A DNA stretch of 64,000 bases from Oleiharenicola sp. (GTDB taxonomy: Bacteria; Verrucomicrobiota; Verrucomicrobiia; Opitutales; Opitutaceae): contig JANYDW010000007.1 in NCBI GenBank assembly GCA_025363455.1, positions 81,861 through 145,860 on the forward strand, read 5' to 3'. Shown piece after piece: positions 48,428-57,428 of the stretch (positions within the stretch are counted from its first letter, which is position 1; the number at the start of each line of letters is the position of its first letter). Both the position numbers and the translations under genes were made by a program. The notes under the pieces were generated by a model. The model was not told where the DNA came from. It saw nothing but the letters and a program-made list of their open reading frames with translations, and did not search any database.

Positions 48428-51400
48428 ATGAATCCGGGCCCGCCTGCCTCCCGTCTGCGTCGCATGCTTTGGATCGTGGGCGGCCTGCTCGCGATGTTCA
48501 CGATTTTCGGCTTTTTCCTCGCCCCGTCGATCATCAAGTCGCAGCTGGAGAAACGCGCCAGTGCGGCGCTTGGCCGCACGGTCACGGTGGGCCGGGTCCG
48601 CGTGAACCCCTTCGCGGCCTCGCTCACGTTGGAAAATCTCGACCTGCGGCTGAAGGAGGGCACGGGGTCGTTCCTTGGCTGGGACCGGATGTACGTGAAT
48701 GCCGAGCCGCTGCTTTCGTTGCTGGGCACTTGGACCGTGGGCGAGATCGAGTTGGACGGCTTCCACATGACGGCGGTGCTGAAAAAGGACGCTACCTTCA
48801 ATTTTGCCGACATCATCGAGCGGTTGAACGCGGCGACTTCCGCGCCGACCCCGGCTGGGCCGGCCAAGCCATTGCCCGCCGTGCGGGTCAGCCGGCTCCA
48901 CGTGCAGGGCGCACGACTTGACTTTGTGGATCAGTCGCGTGCGCGGCCGTTCGCCACCACGCTCGGGCCGGTCGGTTTCATCCTCACGGATTTCCACACG
49001 GAGGTCGGGGAGGGCGCCCCCTACCGTTTCGAAGCGGTGACTGAGACGGGTGAAAAGCTTGCATGGAGCGGCACCCTGAGCGCCGCGCCCCTGGCCTCGG
49101 TCGGCGAACTACGGTTGGAGAACATCCGCCTCCCGAAATATGTCCCTTATTACGCCGATCTCATGCAGGCCGACCTCACCGGTGGGAATCTTTCCCTAAG
49201 CGGGCGCTACGAGGCCAAATTCGACGGGAGTTCCAAGGTCATGAAGCTGATCGGCGGCGCACTGCGGTTACGCGACCTGAAGCTCATCGAGCGGGCCGGC
49301 CAGCTACCACTGCTGGATCTGCCGGGGATCGACATTGTCGGCGTCAATGCCGACGCATTGACGCTGAAGGGGACCGTCGGCTCGGTCGCGCTCACTGGCG
49401 GACACGTGCGCGTCCGGCGTGAGTCCGACGGCACGATCAATCTGCTCAACCTGCTCTTGCCGCCGAAGAATGAAAACGGGGGAGGGGCTTCGTCCCCCGA
49501 CGGCTCAACTTCCGCCCCTCAGTCGGGGCGTAAAGCCCCTCCCACACCCGATCCCGCCAAGCACGCGCTTTTGCCGGACTTCCTGATTGGTGAGGTGGTG
49601 CTGAAGGATTTCTCCGTGGACCTCACCGACTTGGCCGCGTCGCGACCCGCGCAACTCGGGCTCGTGGACCTCCAGCTTTCGCTGAAAAACGTGACGCTGA
49701 CCGACGGCGCGGAGATGCCGCTGCAGCTGGCGCTCGGTTGGGCGCCGGCGGGTTCCGTGAAAGTCACGGGTACGGTGGCGATCAAGCCGGAGCTGAAAGC
49801 CACGCTGCAGACCGAGGTGACCGCGCTCGCACTCCTGCCGCTCAGCCCCTACCTCGAACAGTTCGTCAACGCTCACATCACCCAAGGAGTGGTCTCCACT
49901 CGCGGGACCGTGCAGCTGGCGATGACCGGCGGGGTGCCGGCCATCACCTTCGACGGCGGCGTGAGCGTGGAGAAACTTGGCCTGGTGGACGGGGCGAACA
50001 ACGAGGAACTCGCCGGTTTCGCCACGCTCGCGCTCACTGGCCTGAAGGCCGCGACCGCGCCGCAGCTCACGGTTTCCCTCGCCGAGGTGAATGTGGCCTC
50101 ACCCTACGCCCGCGTGCTCGTGAACAAGGACGGCACACTCAACCTCGCGGCGCTGGCGAAGACGGAGACCGCCGTGCCTCCGGTTGGCTCGAATGTGGGA
50201 GGGGCTTTACGCCCCGACCCGGCGTCTGCCGCTGAATTGTCGGGGCATAAAGCCCCTCCTGCAGCCGTGCCGCCCGCACCGTTGCCCAAGATCGAAATCG
50301 CCAAGGTCACCATCACCGACGGCGACTTCAGTCTCGTCGACCGTTCGCTCGAGCCCAACGTGCGGTTGGCCGTTACCCAGTTCGGCGGTACCATTGCCGG
50401 CTTGTCGTCAGAAAATCTCGCGCGGGCGGACGTGGATCTGAAGGCGGCGGTGGACGGCGCCGGTCCCATCGCCATCACGGGCAAGCTCGACCCGCTGGGC
50501 ACGAAGAAGTTCGTGGACCTGAAGGTGGACTTCAAGAACGTGGACCTGCTCCCGTTCAGCCCGTACAGTGGCAAATACGCCGGCTACGAACTGACGCGCG
50601 GCAAACTGAATGTCGACGTCCACGCCAAGCTTGATGACAAACAACTCGACGTGGCCAATGTCATCACGCTGAACCAATTCACTTTCGGCCCGCCGGTCCA
50701 GAGCCCCGACGCCACCAAGCTCCCGGTGCGATTGGGGGTCGCGCTGCTCAAAGACACGAACGGCCAGATCGTCATCGACGTGCCGATGGTCGGCAGCATC
50801 GACGATCCCAGCCTGCGGATCGGCAAGGTGGTACTGCGCGTCGTCGGGAATCTCCTGACCAAGGCGGCCGTATCGCCCTTCGCCCTGCTGGGCTCGATGT
50901 TCGGCGGCGGGGGCGACGAGCTGGCCTTCCAGGAATTCGCCCCCGGCGGCAGCGACCTGCAGCCGGCGGAGACGGCCAAGCTCGTGACGATGAGGAAGGC
51001 GCTCACCAATCGCCCGGGACTCAGCCTCGCGATCGAGGGCGGCTATGATGGCCCGGCCGACGCTTACGTGCTGAAGAGAAAAAAGCTCGCCACCCTGGTG
51101 CGGAATAAAATTTGGGACGAACGTCACACCACCGAGCCGAACATTGCGCCGCCGGCGCAACTGGAGATTCTGCCCGAGGCGCACGCCGCGATGATGAAGA
51201 GGCTCTTCGACGAAAAATTCCCGCCCGGCTCCGAGTTGGGCGCACCGCTGCCGCCTGCTCCGGTCGTGACGGCAGCACCAGCGGCGCCGAAGAAGGGGTT
51301 CATCCGCCGGGTGGTGGCGGTGTTCACGCCGGGCGATTCCCCGGCCAAGCCGGTCGCGGCGGTCGCGGGCCCGGCGGCAACGACTGCGGGCGGACCGACC

Positions 51401-51604
51401 TTGGAGGAAATGACCGGCCGGCTGGCGGAAACGATGGTCGTGACAGACGACGACCTCCGCGCGCTGGCCGATGCCCGGGCGCAGCAGGTGCGCGACTATT
51501 TCCTAAACGTGGGCAAGATCACCCCCGACCGGCTGTTCCTCACGTCGGGCAACCCCGCGGCAAAAGAGAACAAGGGCCCGCGGGCATTCCTTTCGCTGCA
51601 GTAA
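48428..51604 (+). CDS. AsmA/DUF748-like giant envelope protein with two repeat insertions
   Basis: The 1058-residue protein is anchored by one N-terminal TM (about 13-32) and exposes a huge periplasmic beta-rich region of DUF748/AsmA type: KRASAALGRTVTVGRVRVNPFAASL is the typical start, and SPYSGKYAGYELTRGKLNVD the typical late block. Such proteins form long grooves thought to move phospholipids to the outer membrane. The C-terminal 150 residues are OmpA-like in spacing. Two inserts (about 351-373 and 590-612) are translated copies of the same palindromic repeat and give SGRKAPPTP and SGHKAPPAA peptides. Confidence 0.85.
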   Translation: MNPGPPASRLRRMLWIVGGLLAMFTIFGFFLAPSIIKSQLEKRASAALGRTVTVGRVRVNPFAASLTLENLDLRLKEGTGSFLGWDRMYVNAEPLLSLLGTWTVGEIELDGFHMTAVLKKDATFNFADIIERLNAATSAPTPAGPAKPLPAVRVSRLHVQGARLDFVDQSRARPFATTLGPVGFILTDFHTEVGEGAPYRFEAVTETGEKLAWSGTLSAAPLASVGELRLENIRLPKYVPYYADLMQADLTGGNLSLSGRYEAKFDGSSKVMKLIGGALRLRDLKLIERAGQLPLLDLPGIDIVGVNADALTLKGTVGSVALTGGHVRVRRESDGTINLLNLLLPPKNENGGGASSPDGSTSAPQSGRKAPPTPDPAKHALLPDFLIGEVVLKDFSVDLTDLAASRPAQLGLVDLQLSLKNVTLTDGAEMPLQLALGWAPAGSVKVTGTVAIKPELKATLQTEVTALALLPLSPYLEQFVNAHITQGVVSTRGTVQLAMTGGVPAITFDGGVSVEKLGLVDGANNEELAGFATLALTGLKAATAPQLTVSLAEVNVASPYARVLVNKDGTLNLAALAKTETAVPPVGSNVGGALRPDPASAAELSGHKAPPAAVPPAPLPKIEIAKVTITDGDFSLVDRSLEPNVRLAVTQFGGTIAGLSSENLARADVDLKAAVDGAGPIAITGKLDPLGTKKFVDLKVDFKNVDLLPFSPYSGKYAGYELTRGKLNVDVHAKLDDKQLDVANVITLNQFTFGPPVQSPDATKLPVRLGVALLKDTNGQIVIDVPMVGSIDDPSLRIGKVVLRVVGNLLTKAAVSPFALLGSMFGGGGDELAFQEFAPGGSDLQPAETAKLVTMRKALTNRPGLSLAIEGGYDGPADAYVLKRKKLATLVRNKIWDERHTTEPNIAPPAQLEILPEAHAAMMKRLFDEKFPPGSELGAPLPPAPVVTAAPAAPKKGFIRRVVAVFTPGDSPAKPVAAVAGPAATTAGGPTLEEMTGRLAETMVVTDDDLRALADARAQQVRDYFLNVGKITPDRLFLTSGNPAAKENKGPRAFLSLQ
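49478..49544 (+). repeat. GGGAGGGGCTT palindromic repeat inside the AsmA-like gene, copy 1
   Basis: GGGGGAGGGGCTTCGTCCCC ... TCGGGGCGTAAAGCCCCTCC. Ends are inverted copies, each with its own hairpin. Read in frame. Confidence 0.85.
50195..50264 (+). repeat. GGGAGGGGCTT palindromic repeat inside the AsmA-like gene, copy 2
   Basis: GTGGGAGGGGCTTTACGCCC ... GTCGGGGCATAAAGCCCCTC. Same element as copy 1, in the same frame and orientation; intergenic copies are at 61110-61179 and about 57350. Confidence 0.9.
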
Positions 51605-51684
51605 GTCGCGCAGAGAAATAATCGCACCAGAATGTCCGGAATCGCCCCGGTCGTTCGTTGTATGGTTGAACCCCTCCAATAACC

Positions 51685-52047
51685 ATGACCTCCGCCAACC
51701 AATACCTGATCATACTACGCCAGCCCGGCACCGGCCCGGGACCCGAGCCTGAGAAAATGAAAAAGATCATGATTCGCTTTGGGGCGTGGATGGATGGGTT
51801 GCGCGCGAAGGATGCGGTGGTCGGCACGAACGGACTGCAGCCCACGGGCAAGATCATTCGCGGCTCACTGGCCGAGATGGTTATTACCGACGGGCCTTAC
51901 ATCGAGGCGAAGGAGGTCGTGGGCGGCTACGTGCTGGTGAAGGCGCGCAGCCTGCCAGCCGCGGTGGCCATGGCGAAACGCTGCCCGGGCCTGGACTATG
52001 GCATGACGATCGAGGTGCGGCCCGTTCTGCAGCGGCCAGGCCGGTAG
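51685..52047 (+). CDS. YCII-related (DGPF) domain protein
   Basis: The 120-residue protein is a dimeric alpha-beta YCII/DGPF family member. The name motif is visible as DGPYIEAKEVVGGYVLVKA (about 71-89). An N-terminal YLIILRQP strand and the helix MKKIMIRFGAWMDGL precede it. The family's biochemical role is mostly unknown; members often accompany ECF sigma factors. None is adjacent here. Single gene between the AsmA-like gene and the convergent kinase. Confidence 0.85.
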   Translation: MTSANQYLIILRQPGTGPGPEPEKMKKIMIRFGAWMDGLRAKDAVVGTNGLQPTGKIIRGSLAEMVITDGPYIEAKEVVGGYVLVKARSLPAAVAMAKRCPGLDYGMTIEVRPVLQRPGR

Positions 52048-52059
52048 GCGCAAAGATGC

Positions 52060-54064
52060 TCAGCCGGCCTCGTCGAGGGCGGTGCGGATTTTCATCGCCA
52101 GTTCTCCCAGGTCAAAGGGCTTGTTGATAAAATGATGCACGCCGCTTTCCCGGGCTTCGGTCTGGGTCCGGTTGTCGAGATGGCCGGAGGCGAGAATCAG
52201 TGGAATATCCGGACGCAGGCCGAAGAACCGCCGGGCCATTTCCAGTCCGGTCATCCCGGGCATGGTGAGGTCGCTGATCACAGTGCAAAAATCGGCGGAC
52301 GACTCGCGAAAAATGACCTCCGCTTCTGTTGGAGTGGACAGGACTGTCGGGATGAAGCCGAGCCGGTGCAGCATGCGTTCGCCGACGCTGCGCACGGCTT
52401 CATCGTCATCCACCAGCAGGATGCGGCGCTCGCGGCCGAAGGGTTGGAGTGCGGCGGGGGCGGCGGGCCGATGAACTGGTGCGGGCGTGGCCCCGGTGGC
52501 GGCCGGAAAATATAAATTGAAAACGCTCCCCAAGCCAGGCGTGCTTTCAACGACGATGGCTCCGTGGTGATTCTGCATGATGTTGTACACCATGGTGAGC
52601 CCCAGCCCGGTGCCCTCGCCGGTGGGCTTGGTCGTGAAGAACGGCTCAAAAATCCGGGGCAACACGGCCTCATCGATGCCGATGCCGGTGTCGCGCACGG
52701 CCAGCCGGACGACATGGGCGGGCTGCACTTGGGGATGGTGCTTGAACAGCGTGGGCGAAGGCGGGACGCGTTCGAGCGTAACGTCCAGCACGCCGGCTTG
52801 GTCTCTCATGGCATAGGCGGCGTTGGTGCCGAGGTTCATCAATACCTGGTGGTATCTGGGCCGAATCGCAGAGCACCGGCGGCAGGTCGGGGGCGACGTT
52901 GGTGGCAATCTCAATGGTGGCGGGCAGGCTGGCCCGGAGCAGCTGCAGCGCTTCCTGCACCACGGGCCCGAGTGGCAGGGCCAGGCGGTCGTGCGGACTG
53001 CGCCGGCCAAAGGCCAAAATCCGGGCGACGAGGTCGCGGGCGCGCCAGCCGGCCGTGGCGGCCTCCTGCAGGCTGTTTCGTGCGGGATGCTCCGCGGACA
53101 GGTCCATGGCCGCCAACTGCAGGTGGCCAAGCAGTCCAGTAAGAATGTTGTTGAAGTCATGGGCGATGCCGCCGGCGAGCGTCCCGAGTGCCTCCATCTT
53201 CTGCGTGTGCTGCAGCTGGTCCTCCAGCCGGGCCCGCTGTTCCTCGTCCTGCCGGCGCTGGGTGATGTCCTGGTTGATGCCGAAAGTGCGGATGGTGCGG
53301 CCGGTGGCATCCTTCACGATCGCGATGTTGACGAGCATCACACACATCGAACCATCCGCGCGGCAGAAATTATGTTCGACCTGTCGCTGATAGTTCGGGT
53401 CCGTGGTGGCCAAGGCCGCGGCGATCTCCTGGCCTACAAGGCTCATTTCCTCCGGCGGGATGAAACGGCTGGCGTAGACATCCGCCGCCATGCTGCGGCC
53501 ACCCTCTTGCTCGACACTGGTGCCGAGGAGGCGAAGGAAATTGTCGTCGAACGTGAAGCGCTGGGCGGCGAGGTCGAGTTCCCAATGGCCCAGCCGGGCC
53601 ATCTGCATCGCCAACCCGAGTTTGATCTGCTGGTCGTGCAGTGAGGCGGCGCTGCTGCGGCGTTCGGTGAGATCGTGCAGGCCCGTCAGACGAAGCAATT
53701 TCCCGCCCAGCATGAAGGCTCGGCCCTGAGCCTCGGCATCAAAGCGAGAACCGTCCTTGCGGATGAAAGGCAGTTCATTGAGCGCCGCCCGGTTGGAAGC
53801 AACGACAGCCGAAACCGCAGGGCGTGATTCCGGTGCGACGAGGTCCACCAGCCGGGCTCCAATCAGCTCCGCCCGGGTGTAGCCGAAGGCGCGGAGGGTC
53901 GCATCGTTTACATCAACTATCACTCCATTGTCACTGATCGCCTTGCACTCAAAACCTTCGGCAAAGACCGTGCGGTATAGCTCCGCCTCATCCGGGCAAC
54001 GCAGGACGGGCCCGGTCGGTTGTGACGGGTTCAAAGATGGATTCATGTCTGGTTTTTTACCCAT
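52060..54064 (-). pseudogene. Hybrid PAS histidine kinase/response regulator, frameshifted
   Basis: Two overlapping frames encode one protein. The first (54064 down to about 52853) holds two PAS domains (about 25-135 and 150-270) and the phospho-acceptor motif TLAGGIAHDFNNILTG. The second (about 52851 down to 52060) holds the N box HQVLMNLGTNAAYAMRD, the G boxes VRDTGIGIDEA and GEGTGLGLTMVY, and a receiver domain (LLVDDDEA, phospho-Asp in SDLTMPGM, KPFD). The break is one extra base at about 52852; removing it restores DSAQI-HQVLMNL. It is either a recent pseudogene or a sequence error. Cytoplasmic, no TM. Confidence 0.85.
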
Positions 54065-54283
54065 CGGTGCCAGACGGAAATCTTTAGCCGAATATGATGC
54101 TCACGGCACTAAAGCCTGGCGCTCATGGGCCCTGTTAGGAAATCGACTGGCCGCAGGGTGGACCCTCTGGCCTTGTTCGAGGCCCAGCCAAGCCAGGCGC
54201 TGTGGTGAAACTTTCGGGCGGCTACGGCATCAGCTGATGGACGCCCTTGGTGGATGGCCGCGGACAACCCAGACAAGGCCGGT

Positions 54284-55135
54284 TCAACCCGCCGATTCGG
54301 GCTGCTCGGGCGCATCCCAACCCTCAGCGGATTCCACGATGGGGATCTTCGGCTTCCATTTTAGCCATTCCTTCTCCGCTTCGGTCGCCAGGGGAAACTC
54401 AGATCCGTCGGCCGCGGGTTCGCTGCCGCGGGTGTCGGGCGTAGCAAAGGCGACCCCGCCAGTAACGAGTGATTCCAGCGAATTGCTGCGGATCTCCGCG
54501 CCGAGCAAACCGATCTTTACGGCCACGCCACCAGAATTCCAGAATTTCGTCTCGGGCCGGACCAGCTGGTCGTAGGGGGCGCGAATGCGCACCCGCACCA
54601 GCACGCCGTCCGCGTCGGGCGTCAATCGATGGGCCTCGACGAAGCCGACCTTGACCTCGTGGAAAAACACCGGGGCGCCGGGCGTGAGAGCGCCGAGGGT
54701 GTGCGCGTGCAGAATGAAGGAGCGGCCGCGATCGTTGTTTTGCAGCAACGGGGCCCGTTGCAGGGCGACAAATTCGGAAGCCGGTTGGCCACCGGTGCCG
54801 GGCCGGACCTTCAGGCGGGCGCCGGTGAGGAGCGTGTCGAGTCCCTTGATGCCGGCGAAGCCGATCTCCGGGCGCACGAGCCAGAATTCCGAGTCGGTGC
54901 GGGCTAGCGCCGCGGCACTATTGGCGAGCTGCACCTTGACGAGGACCGCGTCGAGCTTCTCGTCGAGCTGCACACTTTTCACGGCACCGACCGCGACGCC
55001 GTGATGCTCGAGGACGGTCTTGCCCGCCTCGATGCCCGCGCCGTTCTGGAAACGGATGGTGATCTCCGGCCCGCGGTCCCGCGAGTTGCGGACGAGGAGC
55101 CAGCCGGCGGTGAGGAGGGCAATGAGCGGTACCAC
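54284..55135 (-). CDS. PqiB-like MCE-domain protein (5' end frameshifted)
   Basis: The 283-residue frame has a TM at its start (IALLTAGWLLV) and two MCE domains (about 20-110: GPEITIRFQNGAGIEAGKTV; about 130-230). MCE proteins form periplasmic tubes for lipid movement between the membranes; PqiB has three domains, so this is a short form. The open frame begins at a GTG within the N-terminal helix. The natural start is almost surely the ATG at 55196 (ATGA overlap with the upstream gene), joined if one G is dropped from the G5 run at 55175-55179. Confidence 0.82.
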   Translation of the reverse strand: MVPLIALLTAGWLLVRNSRDRGPEITIRFQNGAGIEAGKTVLEHHGVAVGAVKSVQLDEKLDAVLVKVQLANSAAALARTDSEFWLVRPEIGFAGIKGLDTLLTGARLKVRPGTGGQPASEFVALQRAPLLQNNDRGRSFILHAHTLGALTPGAPVFFHEVKVGFVEAHRLTPDADGVLVRVRIRAPYDQLVRPETKFWNSGGVAVKIGLLGAEIRSNSLESLVTGGVAFATPDTRGSEPAADGSEFPLATEAEKEWLKWKPKIPIVESAEGWDAPEQPESAG

Positions 55136-55192
55136 CCAGATGAGGGGGAGCGAACGGCGGTGGCGGATGATGATGGGGGCCGGGCGGCTTGG

Positions 55193-55804
55193 TCATGGGG
55201 AGGTTGCTGTGTCGTGGTCATCCCACAACAGGCGGGAATCGAAGGTTTCCGTGGCGAAAATGGTGAGCACGACGGAGGCCGCGAAGGCGATCACCCCGGG
55301 CTCGGGGCGCACGCTGGCGAGTGCGCCGAACTGGACCGCGCCGGTGAGAAACGCGACGAGAAACACGTCGAGCATCGACCAGCGGCCAATGAACTTCACG
55401 AAGGCATAGAGCCGCGTCAGGCCGCGCCGACGGGCGGTGGACCGACGGTACAGGGCGCGGAGGAGGAAACCCAGGCTCACCAGCTTGAGCAGCGGCACGA
55501 CTATGCTGGCGGTAAACACAATCAGCGCGAGGCCCCACAGGCCATCCGAGTACAGCCGCATCACGCCGGAGAAAATCGTATCGGTGTGGGCGTGTCCCAG
55601 CTGGTTGGTGCTCAAGACGGGCAGCAGGTTGGCGGGAAGAAGCATGATGAGGCCGCCGAGGGTGAAGGCAGCGCTGTATTCCAGCGCGTGGGGTTTGCGG
55701 CGATGGAGCTGGGCCCCGCAACGAGGGCAGTCCGCGGCCTCGGGTGCCGGCCGGGACGCGGGCAGCGTGAGCGTGCAGGCAGCGCAATGGAGGGCGTGGT
55801 CCAT
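55193..55804 (-). CDS. PqiA-like membrane protein (second copy)
   Basis: The 203-residue protein starts with a rubredoxin-like zinc ribbon (CAACTL...CPRCGAQL) and has four TM segments with the PqiA block MLLPANLLPVLST and SIVVPLLKLVSL. PqiA proteins work with PqiB in an inter-membrane lipid transport system. It is preceded by a paralogous PqiA half-size gene (overlap TGATG) and followed by the PqiB-like gene (overlap ATGA), so all three form one operon. In E. coli the two halves are fused in one PqiA. Confidence 0.88.
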   Translation of the reverse strand: MDHALHCAACTLTLPASRPAPEAADCPRCGAQLHRRKPHALEYSAAFTLGGLIMLLPANLLPVLSTNQLGHAHTDTIFSGVMRLYSDGLWGLALIVFTASIVVPLLKLVSLGFLLRALYRRSTARRRGLTRLYAFVKFIGRWSMLDVFLVAFLTGAVQFGALASVRPEPGVIAFAASVVLTIFATETFDSRLLWDDHDTATSP

Positions 55805-56469
55805 CAGTTCAACGGCCCCTTGCTTCGCCCGGTGGCGAGTGTGGCGGCTGCGGCGTCAGGATCGAAGCGCCGCCACGCGACCAGCAGGGCGACGGTCATC
55901 GCGGCGAAACACCACAATCCGGCCGACGGTTCAGCGTCGACGATGTCACTCAGCTTGAGGAACGCCACCAGCACCGCGAGGAGGTAGACCTCCGGTATGG
56001 ACCAGAGCTCGAGCACATGTACCCAGCGCAGGAGAAAACGCACCGGCGCAGAAGGCCGGCCGAGCGCGATCGGCAGGAGCACGGCGGTGAGTGCCAGCAA
56101 CAACAGCAACGGGGCCATGATGCCGCACAACATCACGAGCCCGGCCACCTCGGGCATGCCCTCGTTCCAGAGGCTGCGGGTGCCGGTGAGGAGCAGGCTC
56201 TCGCGGGTATTGCCGAGTTGCGACAGGACGACAGTGGGCAGCAGGTTGGCCGGCACCCACAGGATCAGGCCGGTGAGCACCCAGGCCAGGGTCACCACCC
56301 AGTTGGAAGAGCGGCCGAAGCCGAGCTGGGTGTCGCACCGGACGCAGCGGCTCGTCTCGCCGGGGCGAAGCCGGACACGTTCATGCAACTGGCCGCACAG
56401 CGGACAGGCCAGGGGATTGTCTGCCGGGACGGCGGAGCCCGGTGGCGAGGGGTATGTTGTGGCAGTCAC
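55804..56469 (-). CDS. PqiA-like membrane protein (first copy)
   Basis: The 221-residue protein has a zinc-ribbon start (CPLCGQLHERV...CVRCDTQLG) and four TM helices, including LILWVPANLLPTVVLSQLG (about 68-86) and IMAPLLLLLALTAVLLP. It is paralogous to the next gene and together they match the two halves of E. coli PqiA. First gene of the pqi-like operon; the upstream 227 bp have no recognisable promoter. Confidence 0.88.
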   Translation of the reverse strand: MTATTYPSPPGSAVPADNPLACPLCGQLHERVRLRPGETSRCVRCDTQLGFGRSSNWVVTLAWVLTGLILWVPANLLPTVVLSQLGNTRESLLLTGTRSLWNEGMPEVAGLVMLCGIMAPLLLLLALTAVLLPIALGRPSAPVRFLLRWVHVLELWSIPEVYLLAVLVAFLKLSDIVDAEPSAGLWCFAAMTVALLVAWRRFDPDAAAATLATGRSKGPLN

Positions 56470-56696
56470 CCCCAGACATGACCATCCGCCGGCGGGGGCG
56501 GTTCCTGACTATGTGCCAGCCGGACGGTATGAGGGGAAGATTTCGCCGGGAATGAGTTCCAGTCTCCATGAACAATCTCCCGTTTTTCCGCCGGTTTGGG
56601 GCGGGGCTTCATACCGGGTCTGGGGCCGGTAATCCACGGCGAACCAGACGATTTGACTGCAGATCGAATCCCGCACGTTTGATAAGGGCGTGATCG

Positions 56697-56999
56697 TTAA
56701 GGTGGTTTTAGAAGGCAAGGATTTTGCCGGCCGTCCCAGATGCGTACGATTTCAACGATGCGGGCGGGCTCATTCACCCGGTAGATGATCAAGTGGTAGG
56801 GCAAATGCGGGAGTTTGCGCAGTCCGGGCCGGCCTTTCATCGCCGGGCCACGATAGGGCAGCGATGCGAGGGACTCCGCCGTTGCCAGCAATGCATATCC
56901 GATCCTTTCCGCGGCCGACGGATATTTCTCCGCGACAAACGAAACAACTTCGAACAAATCGCTCTGGGCCCGTGAAGTGAGGACTACTTTGTAGTCCAT
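56697..56999 (-). CDS. Type II toxin, RelE/ParE family
   Basis: The 100-residue protein has the ParE/RelE fold signature: LTSRAQSDLFEVVSFVAEKYPSAA (helical hairpin, about 7-30), then LRKLPHLPYHLIIYRV (strands) and VEIVRIWDGRQNP (C-terminal strand and loop). ParE toxins poison gyrase, RelE toxins cut mRNA; residues do not settle which. It overlaps the antitoxin gene by 16 nt in the usual antitoxin-first order. Confidence 0.87.
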   Translation of the reverse strand: MDYKVVLTSRAQSDLFEVVSFVAEKYPSAAERIGYALLATAESLASLPYRGPAMKGRPGLRKLPHLPYHLIIYRVNEPARIVEIVRIWDGRQNPCLLKPP

Positions 57000-57184
57000 T
57001 CCTTGATCTTCCGTCGGACTTCATCCAACGGAATCGTAGGCTCCTCGACGAGTGAGCGAAGGCCTTCATCAACCGCAGCCAGCAGCTCGGGGCTTTCTTC
57101 TTCGAGCAACCAACGTCGCAGTTCCTGCAGTTCTTGAGGGCCCAGCTGCCGGATGGCCTCTTGAATCTGCGCGAGCTTGGTCAT
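56984..57184 (-). CDS. Antitoxin of the ParE-type pair
   Basis: The 66-residue acidic, helical protein (EAIRQLGPQELQELRRWLLEEE) resembles short antitoxins of the addiction-module type paired with ParE/RelE toxins; its C-terminus (IPLDEVRRKIKEW) would wrap the toxin. No clear DNA-binding ribbon-helix-helix is visible. It is the first gene of the pair, and the toxin starts before it ends. Confidence 0.8.
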   Translation of the reverse strand: MTKLAQIQEAIRQLGPQELQELRRWLLEEESPELLAAVDEGLRSLVEEPTIPLDEVRRKIKEWTTK

Positions 57185-57239
57185 GGGGGAAATGTAGCCG
57201 GGATGGGGGGGCGAACAACTGGAAAAATAGTGGAGAAAG

Positions 57240-57380
57240 TGGCGGCATAAAGTCCCTCCTACAGCTCGGAAGAAGAGAGGCGGGATGCGGCGATCCCGCC
57301 CTACAGATGGAGCGATCGTTTTTTGTGGCTAAGTAAACCGTCTGGGCAATCGGGGCGTAAAGCCCCTCCTACCGTTCAGA
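57240..57380. repeat. Cluster of palindromic repeat fragments
   Basis: Pieces of several families lie side by side: GGCATAAAGTCCCTCCTACAG, GGCGGGATGCGGCGATCCCG, TTTTTTGTGGCTAA and ATCGGGGCGTAAAGCCCCTC. There is no gene in this 244-bp gap between the antitoxin and pilT. Confidence 0.7.
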
Positions 57381-57428
57381 CACGGGGCGGTGACGAGCCG
57401 GCCCTACACGCAATTCAACCCGGGCGGC

